DNA from: Ctena decussata
Taxonomy: Eukaryota; Mollusca; Bivalvia; Lucinida; Lucinidae
Direction: 5' to 3'
Assembly: GCA_963989385.1 (NCBI GenBank)
Contig: OZ022511.1
Location: 24,608,503-24,672,502 of the forward strand
DNA length: 64,000 nucleotides
Position 1 is the stretch's first letter. Every line of letters begins with the position of its first letter. The translations under genes were made by a program, and so were the position numbers. Below are positions 23,377 through 34,855 of this stretch, piece after piece. The notes below the pieces were generated by a model, which worked only from the letters and a program-made list of their open reading frames with translations, was not told the DNA's origin and ran no database searches.

Positions 23377-23830
23377 TGTTAAAGACCTCCATTTCGTGGA
23401 CCAATTGTTGAAGTCAACGACCTCCTTTTTGTTTAAAACCGCCTTCGGTCAATTTCAACGACCTGCACTTTGTTTGAGCAGTCCGTGGTCGATGTTAACG
23501 ACCTCTTCTTCGTTTTAAGCGGCCCGCCGTTAACAATTTCCACTGTTTGAAATTGACCTCGATCGATGTAAACCACGTCCACTTCGTTTGAAACAGCCCA
23601 TTGTCGATATTAATTACTTCCACTTCGTTTGTATTGATCCTTGTTCGATGCTAACGATCTCTATTTGCTTAGATACGGTACATGGCTCATGTCAACGGCC
23701 TCCACTTCGTTTGAAGCGGCCATTGGTCGATGTCAACTTCCTCCACTTCGTTTTAAGTGACCTGCGATCTGTATCTATGTTAACGACCTCCCACCGTTCA
23801 TTCAAGAGGCCCATGGTCGAGAGGCGCCAT
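23099..23830. repeat. ~46-bp minisatellite, about 16 units
   Basis: The unit reads roughly GGCCCTTGGTCGATGTCAACGACCTCCACTTCGTTTGAAGC, with drift in every unit. A 27-29-base G run (about 23349-23377) replaces part of one unit. Open frames on both strands reflect repeat composition. Confidence 0.85.
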
Positions 23831-23879
23831 GGATAGAGGCTTCATTCTCGGCATACACTTACATCTGGGAAAGACCAAC

Positions 23880-24440
23880 AGAAAACAGTGGACCCTGTCT
23901 GACACTGACCTACATTTCATGGTTCAGTGATTTCGCTTTTTATCTGCAAAACTATTTCATGGCTTTACATCATACTTGGAATATTTTATAATGTTTCAGT
24001 GTATGACGCAATAATAATGACAAAGTATTTGACTATAAGTGTAAACTGTATGTATATTTTATGGGCCAGTAGTTTTACCTTGTATCTCAGTACTTCATAG
24101 ATTTGCATTACTTTGTATACACGTTCAGTTTGGCACTGTAAATGACCTAATATAGTATTTGTAGGTCAGGATACCCTATAGTCAAGGTCCATTGATCTTC
24201 ATAGATTTGCATTACTTTGTATATAAGTTCAGTTTAGCACTGTAAATGATCTTATAGTATTTGTAGGTCAGGATACTCTATAGTCAAGGTTCATTGATTT
24301 CCATAGATTTGCATCATTCTTTGGATATAAGTTCAGTTTGGCACTTTTAATGACATTATAGTATTTGTAGGTCAGTGTGACCTATATTTTGAGGGGCATT
24401 TCTAAGTTCTGTCAATTCTTGTTTATATGGTAAGTCGACA
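23880..24440. repeat. tandem repeat family H, unit about 120 bp
   Basis: Three clear units at 24090-24395 share 'TTCAGTTTGGCACTGTAAATG', 'AGTATTTGTAGGTCAG' and 'CTATAGTCAAGG'. Preceding sequence has the related phrase CATTTCATGGTTCAGTGA. A second locus at 35590-35960 has the same phrases. Probably the core of another pearl-like element whose ends are lost. Confidence 0.65.
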
Positions 24441-25089
24441 TCACTTTCTGAATGACCTTTACTTAGGTTCTGAATATTTCGTGTTCAGCACGTGTCTATA
24501 AAATAGTCCATGCTAATAGGTGATAAGTTAGTCGTCCACGAATGAGTGAGTAAAATGTCACATTTTACACAAATCAGCTGACTGTATGAACTACAGAGCC
24601 TAAGAAAACAAATCAAAGAATTAGTACCTTTTTCCAGTCTACGCGCAGCAATGACCATTTTCATCATGCGCACACGCACCAGGGGTATCACATATGCATT
24701 TGATTGCATCCGCAAAGACGGACTAAAATTTCTGTCAACAACTGTACTGCTCGGTTGAAAGCTAGCTACAATGCTCGGCCAACAGCCACTTGGAACGTAT
24801 CCATTCGGAGCATCACTCGGCCAATCGGAATCCCGTCAATCAGGCTGATTCACGGAATTGGCCGAGCGGTGTTCCGATTGGTGACGTACCGTCTCGGTCG
24901 GTAGCACAGGTAGTGACATTGGTATTGTAGTTGATTATTTACTATCAGGAGACGCCCGATTTTATTTTTTCGAACTCTTTCTTGACTTCAGCTTTATTTT
25001 TACAGTGCTTTTGAATGCTATAATCAGAGTGACGCATTATTCGGCCTGTATTTAGGCGGGCTGTAAGCCCGTCTATAGCTTCGGTTGAC
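24441..25089. other. unclassified, with a small imperfect palindrome
   Basis: 24785-24885 contains CGGCCAATCGGAAT and, inverted, GGAATTGGCCGAGCGGTGTTCCGATTGG, so it can fold on itself. No gene supported; the 66-codon frame at 24704 is a by-product. Confidence 0.4.
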
Positions 25090-25262
25090 AAATTTAAAGA
25101 GTAACTACACTTCAGGAACTGACTGAATCAGATCTCAAACCCTATCCCCAACATCAAAGGGAAAGATTGACAAAGACATCCCAACAAACAATAAATTACA
25201 AGTGATAAGCCGAGTCAGCAGCTCTTTCCCAAATAGGTGGCAACTCAGCTATCTTTATTGAA
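25090..25262 (-). repeat. dispersed conserved core, copy 2
   Basis: Shares AGTCAGCAGCTCTTTCCCAA and GGTGGCAACTCAGC with copy 1 (11540-11940), with lower similarity on both sides. It ends exactly where the inverted satellite begins. Confidence 0.45.
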
Positions 25263-25265
25263 CTA

Positions 25266-26648
25266 AATCACGCGAAAAGACGAAAAGACGAAAAGACGCC
25301 ATGCGAAAAGACGAAAAGACGCCAGGCGAAAAGACGAAAAGACGAAATAACGCCAAGCGAAAAGACGAAACCCGCCACGCGAAAAGACGAGATTTCAGCG
25401 CGAAAAGGCGAAAAAACGCCATGCGAAAAGACGCCATTTGAAACTCTTAATTTGTCGTCTTTTCGCGTGGCGTCTTTTCGTCTTTTCGCCTGGCGTCTTT
25501 TCGTCTTTTCGCATGGCGTTATTTCGTCTTTTCGCATGGCGTTATTTCGTCTTTTCGCGTGGCGTTTTTTCGTCTTTTCGTCTTTTCGCGTGGCGTTATT
25601 TCGTCTTTTCGCGTGGCGTTATTTCGTCTTTTCGCATGGCGTCTTTTCGTCTTTTCGGCGCGAAAAGACGAAAAGACGCAATGCGAAAAGACGAAAAGAC
25701 GAAAAAACGCCACGCGAAAAGACGATATAACGCCATGCGAAAAGACGAGATTTCAGCGCGAAAAGGCGAAAAAACGCCATGCGAAAAGACGCCATTTGAA
25801 ACTCTTAATTTGTCGTCTTTTCGCGTGGCGTCTTTTCGTCTTTTCGCCTGGCGTCTTTTCGTCTTTTCGCATGGCGTTATTTCGTCTTTTCGCATGGCGT
25901 TATTTCGTCTTTTCGTCTTTTCGCGTGGCGTTATTTCGTCTTTTCGTCTTTTCGCGTGGCGTTATTTCGTCTTTTCGCATGGCGTCTTTTCGTCTTTTCG
26001 GCGCGAAAAGACGAAAAGACGCAATGCGAAAAGACGAAAAGACGAAAAAACGCCCCGCGAAAAGACGAAATAACGCCATGCGAAAAGACGAGATTTCAGC
26101 GCGAAAAGGCGAAAAAACGCCATGCGAAAAGACGCCATTTGAAACTCTTAATTTGTCGTCTTTTCGCGTGGCGTCTTTGCGTCTTTTCGCCTGGCGTCTT
26201 TTCGTCTTTTCGCATGGCGTTATTTCGTCTTTTCGCATGGCGTTATTTCGTCTTTTCGCGTGGCGTTTTTTCGTCTTTTCGTCTTTTCGCGTGGCGTTAT
26301 TTCGTCTTTTCGTCTTTTCGCGTGGCGTTATTTCGTCTTTTCGCATGGCGTCTTTTCGTCTTTTCGGCACGCGAAAAGACGAAATAACGCCATGCGAAAA
26401 GACGAAAAGACGCCAGGCGAAAAGACGAAAAAACGCCACGCGAAAAGACGACAATTTAAGAGTTTCAAATGGCGTCTTTTCGCATGGCGTTTTTTGGTCT
26501 TTTCGCGCTGAAATTTCGTCTTTTCGCGTGGCGGATTTCGTCTTTTCGCCTGGCGTTATTTCGTCTTTTCGTCTTCGTCTTTTCGCATGGCGTCTTTTCG
26601 TCTTTTCGCGTGGCGTCTTTTCGCGGCGAAAAGACGAAAAGACGAAAT
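25266..26648. repeat. higher-order satellite of alternating inverted 23-bp arrays
   Basis: The basic unit is 8+8+7 bases: GTCTTTTC or GTTATTTC, GTCTTTTC, then GC[A/G/C]TGGC. Runs of it alternate strand: reverse 25266-25435, forward 25454-25657, reverse 25660-25793, forward 25812-26001, reverse 26003-26136, forward 26155-26366, reverse 26369-26452, forward 26471-26624, then a short reverse piece. Two junction types alternate: a direct GGCGCG-type fold and an 18-bp spacer ATTTGAAACTCTTAATTT (25436, 25794, 26137; inverted at 26453). Higher-order period is about 343-358 bp. The 23-bp period has no stop codon in several frames, so long open frames up to 433 codons appear on both strands; none is credible as protein. 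Confidence 0.95.
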
Positions 26649-27046
26649 GGCACAAACCAGCCACCATAGAGAAAAGAGTTTTGATATTTCTGTATAGTTT
26701 CGAAAATACCCGCCCATTGAACAAGGCAGAAAGATTCAACATAATCAATGTTGTTGTTGTTTTTTTTTTTTTTTTTTTTTTTCAAAGTGAAAAGGGCTTC
26801 AGTTTGCGAGTGAAATCATTGTTTATCCCAGCGATCAACGCGTATAAATACATTACGTAAATAATTCGCCGATGGGTGACTACACGTTGGCTTCTTTAAA
26901 CAAGGGCTTCGCAAGCGGCGCATAATACGCCCGTTTCAATGTATTAAAGGACTTACAGAATGACGAGAGTGTTTACAAAAGGATAGACAGGCAGATAAAC
27001 AGGGGCAACCGCTCTATAATTAACTAGAACTGTCAGCGAATCCGAC

Positions 27047-30000
27047 TATACCCCCGCTTAATTGCTTAAATCGAATGGTGTTACTTTCGTAACTAAAAGC
27101 ATAGAGAGGGAGAGAAATCATTGTTACCATGTATACCAAATATGAATGGTTGCTGTGAAATCTGTTACAAAAAAATTACATTATTCAAAGTCAGGAGAGA
27201 AAGAAAATTGGAAAAATATAGGGAAGAATAAGCAGGAGAAGACTGGTTCTCAATCCCACAATACAACAAGTTATCATCAACCTGCATACAAAATATCCCT
27301 ACTCTAACTTACAGATGCATAGAAATCTATTTTGAAACAAGAGGCCCAAATGGGCCTGATATCGCTCACCTGGCTATTGTGCAACAGGACCATTCTGATA
27401 CAAAATTGGTCCAATTCCACTGAGAATTTCTCATTTTCACATTTTGCTACTTTTAGTAACAGAGGCCAACTTGCCTGGTCTTTATATATTTACTTTTGAA
27501 ACACCTCAATGCAAGAATCATTTTGCCACAAATTTCATCAAAATCCATTCAGGGGTTACTGAGATATTGCCAGTTTCATGTTTTGTACTATTTTTAGTAA
27601 TGGCAGATGGCGGCCATCTTGGATTGCTAAAATGTAAAAAATCGAAAAGCCTTCATGCAAGGACCATTTTGACACAAATTTGGTCCAATTCCATTGAGAT
27701 TTTCTAATTTTCACATTTTTCTATTTTTAGTAACAGAGGCCAACATGACTGGTCTACAGTTAGATATTTTTGAAACATCTCAATGCAAGAATCATTTTGA
27801 CACAAATTTCGTCAAAATTCATTCAGCGGTTACTGAGATATTGTCATTTTCATGTTTTGTGCTATTTTTAGTAACGGCAGATGGCAGCCATCTTGGAATG
27901 CCAAAATGCAAAAAATCGAAAAAGCTTAATGAAAGGACCATTCTAAACAAAATTAACCCCATTCCATTGAGATTTTCTAATTTTCACATTTTTCTATTTT
28001 TAGTAACAGAGGCCAATGTGACTGGTCTACAGTTAGATATTTTTGAAACATCTCAATGCAAGAATCATTTTGACACAAATTTCGTCAACATCCATTCAGC
28101 GGTTACTGAGATATTGTCATTTTCATGTTTTGTGCTATTTTTAGTAACGGCAGATGGCGGCCATCTTGGAATGCCAAATTGCAATTAATCGTAACGACTT
28201 CATGCAAGGAACATTCTGACACAAAATTGGTCCAATTCCATTCAAGGGTTCTTGAGTAATTGTCATTTTTATGTTTGTGCTATTTTTAGTAACACCAGAT
28301 GGCGGCCATCTTGGAATGCTAAATTGCAATTAATCGAAACGGCTTCATGCAAGGAACATTCTGACACAAAATTGGTCCAATTCCATTCAAGGGTTCTTGA
28401 GTAATTGTCATTTTTATGTTTGTGCTATTTTTAGTAACGGCCCCCATGGTGGCCATCTTGGATAGTCAACTGGCACAAAATTGAAATAATTCCATTCAAG
28501 AACCATTTCTGACCAAATCTGGTCAGAATTGGTTGCATTTTCTTTAGATATTGACATTTGAGCAAAATCGGCCTTGTAAACGCTAAGTAGGTCACTGTGA
28601 CCTAATTCCGCTATAGATTTTTTTTATTTTTATAATTTTCAATACCAAGGTCCCACTTATGTTCCATGCAAACTTTCAACCAAATATACCAAATGGTTCT
28701 GGAGAAGAAGTTGATTTTGTTGTTTTTGCTATTTTTAGTAACGGCAGCCATCTTGGATTCTTGACCTGACCCAATTTTACAATTTTGAAACCCTGCAGTC
28801 TGGTCATGCTCCATGTGAAATTTGAGATCCATGGGTTCAGTGGTTTTAGAGAAGAAGTTGTTTGAAGTTGTTTAAATAGGTCATTTTTTGACATTGGCAT
28901 TTGAGCAAAATTACACACGTAAACAGAAAGTAGGTCACTGTGACAAAACTCCGCTACAAATTTTTTTCATTTTTACAATTTTGAATACCAAGGTTTCACT
29001 GATGTTCCATGCCAAAATTCAGACAAATATACCTAGTGGTTCTGGAGAAGAAGTTTATTTTGTTGTTTTTGCTATTTTTAGTAACGGCGGCCATCTTGGA
29101 TTTTCAACCTGACCCAATTTTACAATTCTGAGACCCTGGAGTCATTTCATGCTCCATGTGAAATTTGAGAACCATGGGACCAGTAGTTTTACAGAAGAAG
29201 ATATTTGAATATTTGTTTTTAGGTGTTGACGGACGACGCACGACGCACGACGCACGCCGGACGCATTGGTATGACCATAGCTCACTATGGCCCTTCGGGC
29301 CAGGTGAGCTAAAAAATGCATTATTCAAAGTAAAGAGAGAAAGAAATATTACAAATTCAGGAAAGAAAAAGAGGAGAAGGCTGGTTCTCAATCCCACGAT
29401 ACAGTAAGTCATCATTAACGTGCATACCAAACATGACTACTCTAGCTAGCATGGTTGTGGAGAAATCTTTGATGAAAAGTTTCATTATTCAACGTACGGA
29501 AAGAAAGAATATTGGACAAATGTAGGGAAGAATAAGCAGGAGATGGCTGGTTCTCAGTCCCACGATACAACATATCGTCATCAACCTGCATACCAAATAT
29601 GACTACTCTAGATTGCTTTGGTTGTGGAGAAATCTTTGACGAAAATTTTTATTATTCAAAGTAGGGAAAGAAAGAAAATCGGACAAATACAGGGAAGAGT
29701 AAGCAGGAGAAGGCTGGTTCTCAATCCCACAATACAACATGTCGTCATCAACCTGCATACCAAATATGACTACTCTAGCTTGCATGGTTGTGGAGAAATC
29801 TTCGACGAAAAATTTCATTATTCAAAGTATGGAAAGAAAGAAAATCGGACAATACAGGGAAGAATAAGCAGGAGAAGGCTGGGCAGAATTTGCAGGAGAA
29901 GGCTGGTTCTCAATCCCACAATACAACATGTCGTCACCAACCTGTATGCAAAATATGATCAGTCTAGCTTGTATGGTTATTAAGAAATCTTTGATGAAAA

Positions 30001-30112
30001 ATTTGATTAAAAGGGGACGGAAGGACAGACGGAGAGACGGACAGAAGGACAGATGTAAACCAGTATACCCTCCCCCCCCCCCCCCCCCCACTTTTCAAAG
30101 CGGGGGTATATA
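27047..30112. mobile_element. family F pearl-like element nested in family A
   Basis: The ends are perfect 13-bp inverted repeats: TATACCCCCGCTT (27047-27059) and AAGCGGGGGTATA (30098-30110). The core has ~165-bp units, each with AAGGCTGGTTCTCAATCCCA and CTGCATACCAAATATGACTA (near 29378, 29547, 29712, 29902, plus one left of the inner insertion at 27239). A GGACAGACGGAGAGACGG microsatellite and a C run (30071-30089) precede the right end. Family C splits it at 27337-29316. Confidence 0.8.
27337..29316 (-). mobile_element. family C pearl-like element nested in family F
   Basis: Reverse orientation relative to 7423-9546. The left border, ACAAGAGGCCCAAATGGGCC then GATATCGCTCACCTGG, matches that copy's right end; the right border, GGCCCTTCGGGCCAGGTGAGCTAAAAA, matches its left end. 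A GACGGACGACGCACGACG microsatellite lies inside the right border. Core units repeat GCAGATGGCGGCCATCTTGG (27606, 27868, 28148, 28296 and diverged others) at about 140 or 275 bp. The 87- and 164-codon + strand frames at 27444 and 27694 are core repeats. Confidence 0.85.
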
Positions 30113-30433
30113 ATGACTGCAACATTATCTAAATATTTAAAATATATTCGAAATACTGTTAGTATACAAAAGATCAGCTTCCAAGGTAAGTGAAACAAGG
30201 GAGATAACCTAAATATACTAGATATACCTTTTTTTTGTTCTACTTTTTTTTCCCTTGACAATATATTGTACAAGATAAGTATTACACAAAAATAGCCCAT
30301 AAGAACTAATGAAAGGGATTAACTCTAAAACGAAGAAAGGGAGAGAAGTCATTGTTGAACGCGACACACCGTTGGGACTTCATACACATTGCTATGAAAT
30401 TTCATGAAGCTATCCCGAACGGTTATCTAGTTA

Positions 30434-33400
30434 GTTTAAACATATTTTATTCATAATTTCTTTCACATGCAACATAAGATATACACAAAAAATAGTTACT
30501 GGGATTGGAATGAAAGCAAAATGCTTATAGGATTCCTCTCCCTCTAGCAAGCTAAATTGTACAAAATATAGGCAGGCCACATGTTTTGTAAATTATTATG
30601 TACAGTTGTAATTTGATTACATAGTTCAAGGAATACAAAGTAAATTCAATAGAATATAGAAACTAGGTCCTATCATACAAAAAAAAAAATGAAAGAAAAA
30701 GAATGCATTAGATGGAGCACTGATGATACAGAAAGGAAAAACAAAAAGGCAAATCGGCTGGGCACAGATCAGAGGATTGGATTTAAAAAACCTACATGCC
30801 TTACATGCCTACTTCCAAGATACTTTCTTGTGGACAAGATAATGAAAGGTCAACAAAACATCTAATACTCAACACCGTCGTCATCTCATCTGGACAAACA
30901 GCCCTCCTACTGTCTCTGAAGAGTTGTAATAATATAAAAGTGTAAATTATAAATTAAATACGGAGACAATAAGTGACTGATAATCAAGAAGAAAGGACAA
31001 GACGACAAAAGCATTATTGACGGAAAAAGGATATACATATATATACTAAAATCTTCTGGTATCTCTGATATACTTATGTACAGTTACAAATATTTGTGTA
31101 TTAACATCCACTGACAATGAACTATCCCCAAACAACAACACATCTAATGATACGTTACAGAGATGAGAAAGGCTACGTAACATTTCGTTTCTTTGCCGAT
31201 GATAGTAATGACAGTATAGGAAGTAATGTTCAGAGTTTTCAATATCACCGCATCTACACAGGGGTGAATCGGTCAAGTTTTTTAGATAAATGTCATAATT
31301 TAAAGAACTGCACTTAGTGCGAAGGCGCGTATGCAGGATTTGTGAACGTCTGTCTCCAGAGTAGTAATATTTAGGTATTCTATCATTTGCCTGATTTAGC
31401 TGAAACTTAAAAGATGAAACAGATACAGAATTTCTTTGTTCTTCGGGAAGGCTGTTCCAGTCTCGGATAGAGGAGGGTAGAAAGGAATTGAAATACTGAT
31501 TTGTGCGTGCATTAATAGTACGAATGTCATTTGCGTTTCTTAGATTATAAAAAGACGTTTCACTAACAGTTGCAGGTATAAGAGATGATAGATAAAAGGG
31601 AGTCAGGTTATTTACCATTTTATAGAAGAGAATTAATTTTTGCTTTTTCCGTCTCGAGTCTAAAGTTTCCCATCCAATTTCCCCATAAAGATTTTCGATA
31701 GACACTAGTTTAGTTGTTCCAGTTGCAATTCTAGCTGCTTCTTTTTGAATTTTTTCAATGTCGTCTTTTTCATACTGTGTGCAGTTGTCCCAAATTTCAT
31801 TGCCATATTCCAAAATAGGTCTAATAAAAACTGTATAAATTATTTCTAAAGATCTGCGGTCTAGCTGGAATTTAAGTTTACGCATAATATTAATTCTTAT
31901 CCAAGCTTTTTCTTTAATGTAGTTTATGTGTTTATGCCAAGAGCCATCATTACTAAAGAATATGCCAAGATGTTTATGCGTATCAACTTCTGAAATTTGC
32001 TGATTTAACATGTATAAAGGAGGATGTACTGTCTGTAAGAGTTTTCTAGATATCAAAAGACTTTCTGTTTTCACAGGGTTAAAAGTTACCAACCACATTT
32101 TGGCCTATTTAGTAATTTTTTCCAGATCAGAATTGAGGATTTGTGCAGCAGAGATGGGATTTTCAACAACTATAGATAAACTCGTATCATCTGCAAAGAG
32201 TCTGATGTTGGAACCTATATCTGTTACTATATCGTTTATGTATAGGAGAAAGAGAAGTGGGCCAAGAATAGATCCCTGTGGTACCCCCGCTTGTATAAAT
32301 TTCCAGTTAGAACGAGAACCTGGAAGAATAACTCTCTGTCTTCTGTTAGAAAGATAACTACTAATCCAAGATAACAAACTACCAGAGACACCTGCTGCTC
32401 TAAGCTTGCAGAGAAGACCCTGATGCCAGACACGATCAAAAGCCTTGCTGACATCACAGAAGACAACTCTTACTTCCTTTCCTGAGTCCAGAGCTTGACA
32501 AAAGGAATTGTAAAGAAATGTAAGTTGATTTGTTGTGGAATCTCTAGGAATGAAACCAGATTGTAAAGGAGTAAGAATGCGGTTGTCGTGAAAGTGGTTG
32601 TAAAGATGTTTAAAGACAACACGTTCAAAAACTTTCTCCAAGCAACTCAATAGAGAAATGGGTCGATAATTAGAAACAGAAGTGGAATCTCCACCTTTAA
32701 AAATAGGACATACCAGCGCATCTTTCCAAATATCAGGAAATATTCCAAACCGTAAAGATTGGTTTATCAAAGAACATAGGGGATAGGATAGTTCATGTGC
32801 CAACTCTCGAAGGATGCGATTGTTAATATCATCTGATCCTACAGCTTTACCGAGGGGAAGGGACTTCATAACAGATTCTATCTCTAAGGGAGAAATAATA
32901 AGAGTTGAAAGAATATCCTCAACGTAGACCGCAATATCAGGAACTATAGTGTTACGATCATCGAGTAGTGTTTGGTCTCTGAAAAAATCGTTCAGTATGT
33001 TTGCTTTGTCAATTTCGTCAGAGTAGATATAGCCGTCTTTTTCCAAAGTCGGCACAGAAGACTTAGTGGATGGAGAGATAAAGGCTTTAAGAGTGGTCCA
33101 CCAATCTTTAGTAGATAAAGTTTCTGACTGAAGTTTGTTAGAAAGTTGGTTAATGTAATCCTGTTTGGATTGACGGATAGCTGCTACAACACTGTTTCTA
33201 AGTTTCTTAAATTTAATCCATAGTCGTGTAGTATTAATTCGTTTTGCTTTTTTGTACATTCTTTTACGTCTCCTAATTTGCTTTCTGATGGCTGTTGTTA
33301 TCCAGGGATGATCGGAGGGTCGGATTCTAACATTTTTATTTGGTACACATTCTGCTGTCAGTAAGTTTATACGGTCGGTGATATTCTTTGCGTAAATATT

Positions 33401-33704
33401 AGTATCTGGGTCTGATAATGTAACCCAGTCAGTATTTGCAGCTTTAGTTCTTAAGAGGTCATAGTTGCCTCGGTCATAACTCCAGATTCTGCGGGTAAAC
33501 GATTTTCTTGCATGCTTGGAGAATTTTAAAATGCCATAAATAGGACAGTGGTAACGAACGTCTTGGTGAAGAAAAGGATCAGCTACACCACTGGATAACA
33601 GGTTATTTCTATCACTAGTGAGAATAATGTCAATAAGGGAAGAAGAGTGTTCAGTATAATGGGTGGGTTCTGATACAGTTTGGTATAAAGAAAACTGTTC
33701 ACTA
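30434..33704 (-). mobile_element. 5'-truncated non-LTR retrotransposon (LINE, jockey/CR1-like)
   Basis: A 3.27-kb insertion flanked by a perfect 12-bp target site duplication, GTTATCTAGTTA (30422-30433 and 33705-33716). The uninterrupted family A copy reads the complementary ..AACTAGATAATTG.. here, so the empty site can be reconstructed. The 5' end (right) is cut inside the endonuclease domain; the 3' end (left) has about 610 bp of untranslated DNA, with AATAAA near the end (complement of 30447-30452) and no poly-A tail. The lack of poly-A and the protein features suggest a jockey/CR1-group element; assignment to clade is inference. Confidence 0.92.
31046..33704 (-). pseudogene. LINE ORF2 remnant: endonuclease C-terminus, reverse transcriptase, thumb and CCHC-like tail
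   Basis: One frame stays open from the truncated 5' end at 33704 to the stop at 31046, about 886 codons, except for one in-frame TAG at 32105-32107. From the 5' side: APE-type endonuclease C-terminus (SSSLIDIILTSDRNN, RYHCPIYG); a linker with SDHPWITTAIRKQIRRRKRM; the reverse transcriptase core (SNYRPISLLSCLEKVFE, FCDVSKAFDRVWHQGL, AGVPQGSILGPLLFLLYIND, and LFADDTSL with the catalytic FADD); then, after the stop, the thumb region (RPILEYGNEIWD, KIQKEAARIATG) and a C-terminal motif, LCRCGDIENSEHYFLYC, typical of jockey/CR1-group ORF2. The rest shows no frameshift, so the insertion appears young. Without its 5' half it cannot act by itself. Confidence 0.92.
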
Positions 33705-34006
33705 GTTATCTAGTTATGGCGCGCACAAGACTTGCAGGGAAAAAATAAATCAAAGGGGCATAACTTGGAAACTAAGGAAGGGGGAGCAACCATTCTTGTA
33801 CGCGACACGTTCCCCCAACCTTATACAAATGCCTACCAAATTTCATGAAGATATCCCAAATGGTTACTGAGTTATGGCGCGCACAAGAATGTTTACGGAC
33901 AGACGGACGGACGGACAACGCCACGACATAATACGTCCGTTTTTTCAAAACGGGCATATAAAAAGAATCAAAAGCGAAGATTTGCTGTGCAATGTTATGC
34001 ACAAAT

Positions 34007-34855
34007 ATACACTTGCCACTGACTTCCCGTATAGTAGGTGAACCCATTAGAGCAACTAGCTTCATACACCGATGAAGGACAATTGACCATGCGACGTTGT
34101 CGTCAAGCGACGACGTATGTCGTATGTAAACAAACGTCTTGATTGGTTCTTGTAACGTTCGAATGACGCCACGTCAGGGCGACGGCTGTTTAATGTCGTG
34201 GCCGAACACGTCGTTACTAAGTTTTCTTCGACTCATATTTTGCCTTTTCTACACCAAATTACCAGGAAAACGGCACAGAGAGATTCACAAATAAAGTGTA
34301 AATATAAGAATAAAAATTTGATTTTTCAGCGTTCATCGTGTGATGAAGCCAGTGGGCGGAGCTAAAATTCCATGAAGCGCGAACACGATGAACGCTGAAA
34401 AATCAAATTTTAATTAAGAATTGAAATTTGATTTTTCAGCAAATTTAAATTAAGAATTGAAATTTGATTTTTCAGCGTTCATCGAAGCGCTTCTTGTAGA
34501 ATTTTAGCAACGACCACTGGCTTCTTCACACGATGAACGCTGAAAAATCAAATTTTTATTCTTATATTTACACTTTATTTTTAGACCCTTCCTCTGCTGT
34601 TTTTGTGGAAATATAATGTAGAATATGCAAATTATGCGTCGAAGAAAAGACAGAAACGACCAATTCGGCCATTACATTAAACGGCCGTCGCCATAACGTG
34701 GCGTCAGTCGAACGTTACGTGGACCAATCAAGACGTTTGTTTACCTTAGACGTCGCTAGACGACAACGTCACATGATCAACTTTCGTTCATCGGCGTATG
34801 AAGCCAGTTGCTCTATACGGTTTACCCATGGGAAGTCAATGGCAAGTGTAAATAT
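34007..34855. mobile_element. fold-back element, ~390-bp inverted arms
   Basis: The left arm begins TATACACTTGCCACTGACTT and the right arm ends GGAAGTCAATGGCAAGTGTA. The arms are complementary with scattered mismatches over nearly their full length, including ACAAACGTCTTGATTGGT, GACGCCACGT and TAAGAATAAAAATTTGATTT. The centre (about 34380-34490) carries extra copies of TGATTTTTCAGC in both orientations. A single-arm relative lies at 49546-50020. No protein. Confidence 0.85.

Larger units (their letters stand above)
26898..33963 (-). mobile_element. family A pearl-like element (outer shell of a transposon nest)
   Basis: The left border (GGGCTTCGCAAGCGGCGCATAA) and right border (CATAATACGTCCGTTTTTTC, then AAAACGGGCATAT) are the reverse complements of the ends of the copy at 827-1877. 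Between them about 0.7 kb of family A core survives in three pieces (26898-27046, 30113-30433, 33705-33963). It is interrupted by family F at 27047 and by a LINE at 30434. Confidence 0.8.

Noticed and set aside
25559..26860. 433-codon open frame on the + strand (and a 282-codon one on the - strand)
   Set aside because: They arise because the 23-bp satellite unit lacks stop codons in several frames; the peptides repeat FRLFAWR/SSFR-type words and exist on both strands.
27694..28188. 164-codon + strand frame with hydrophobic repeats
   Set aside because: It lies in the family C core, and its two near-identical halves are two tandem units.
31117..32357. + strand frames opposite the LINE
   Set aside because: They are antisense shadows of the reverse-transcriptase frame, which has clear motifs.
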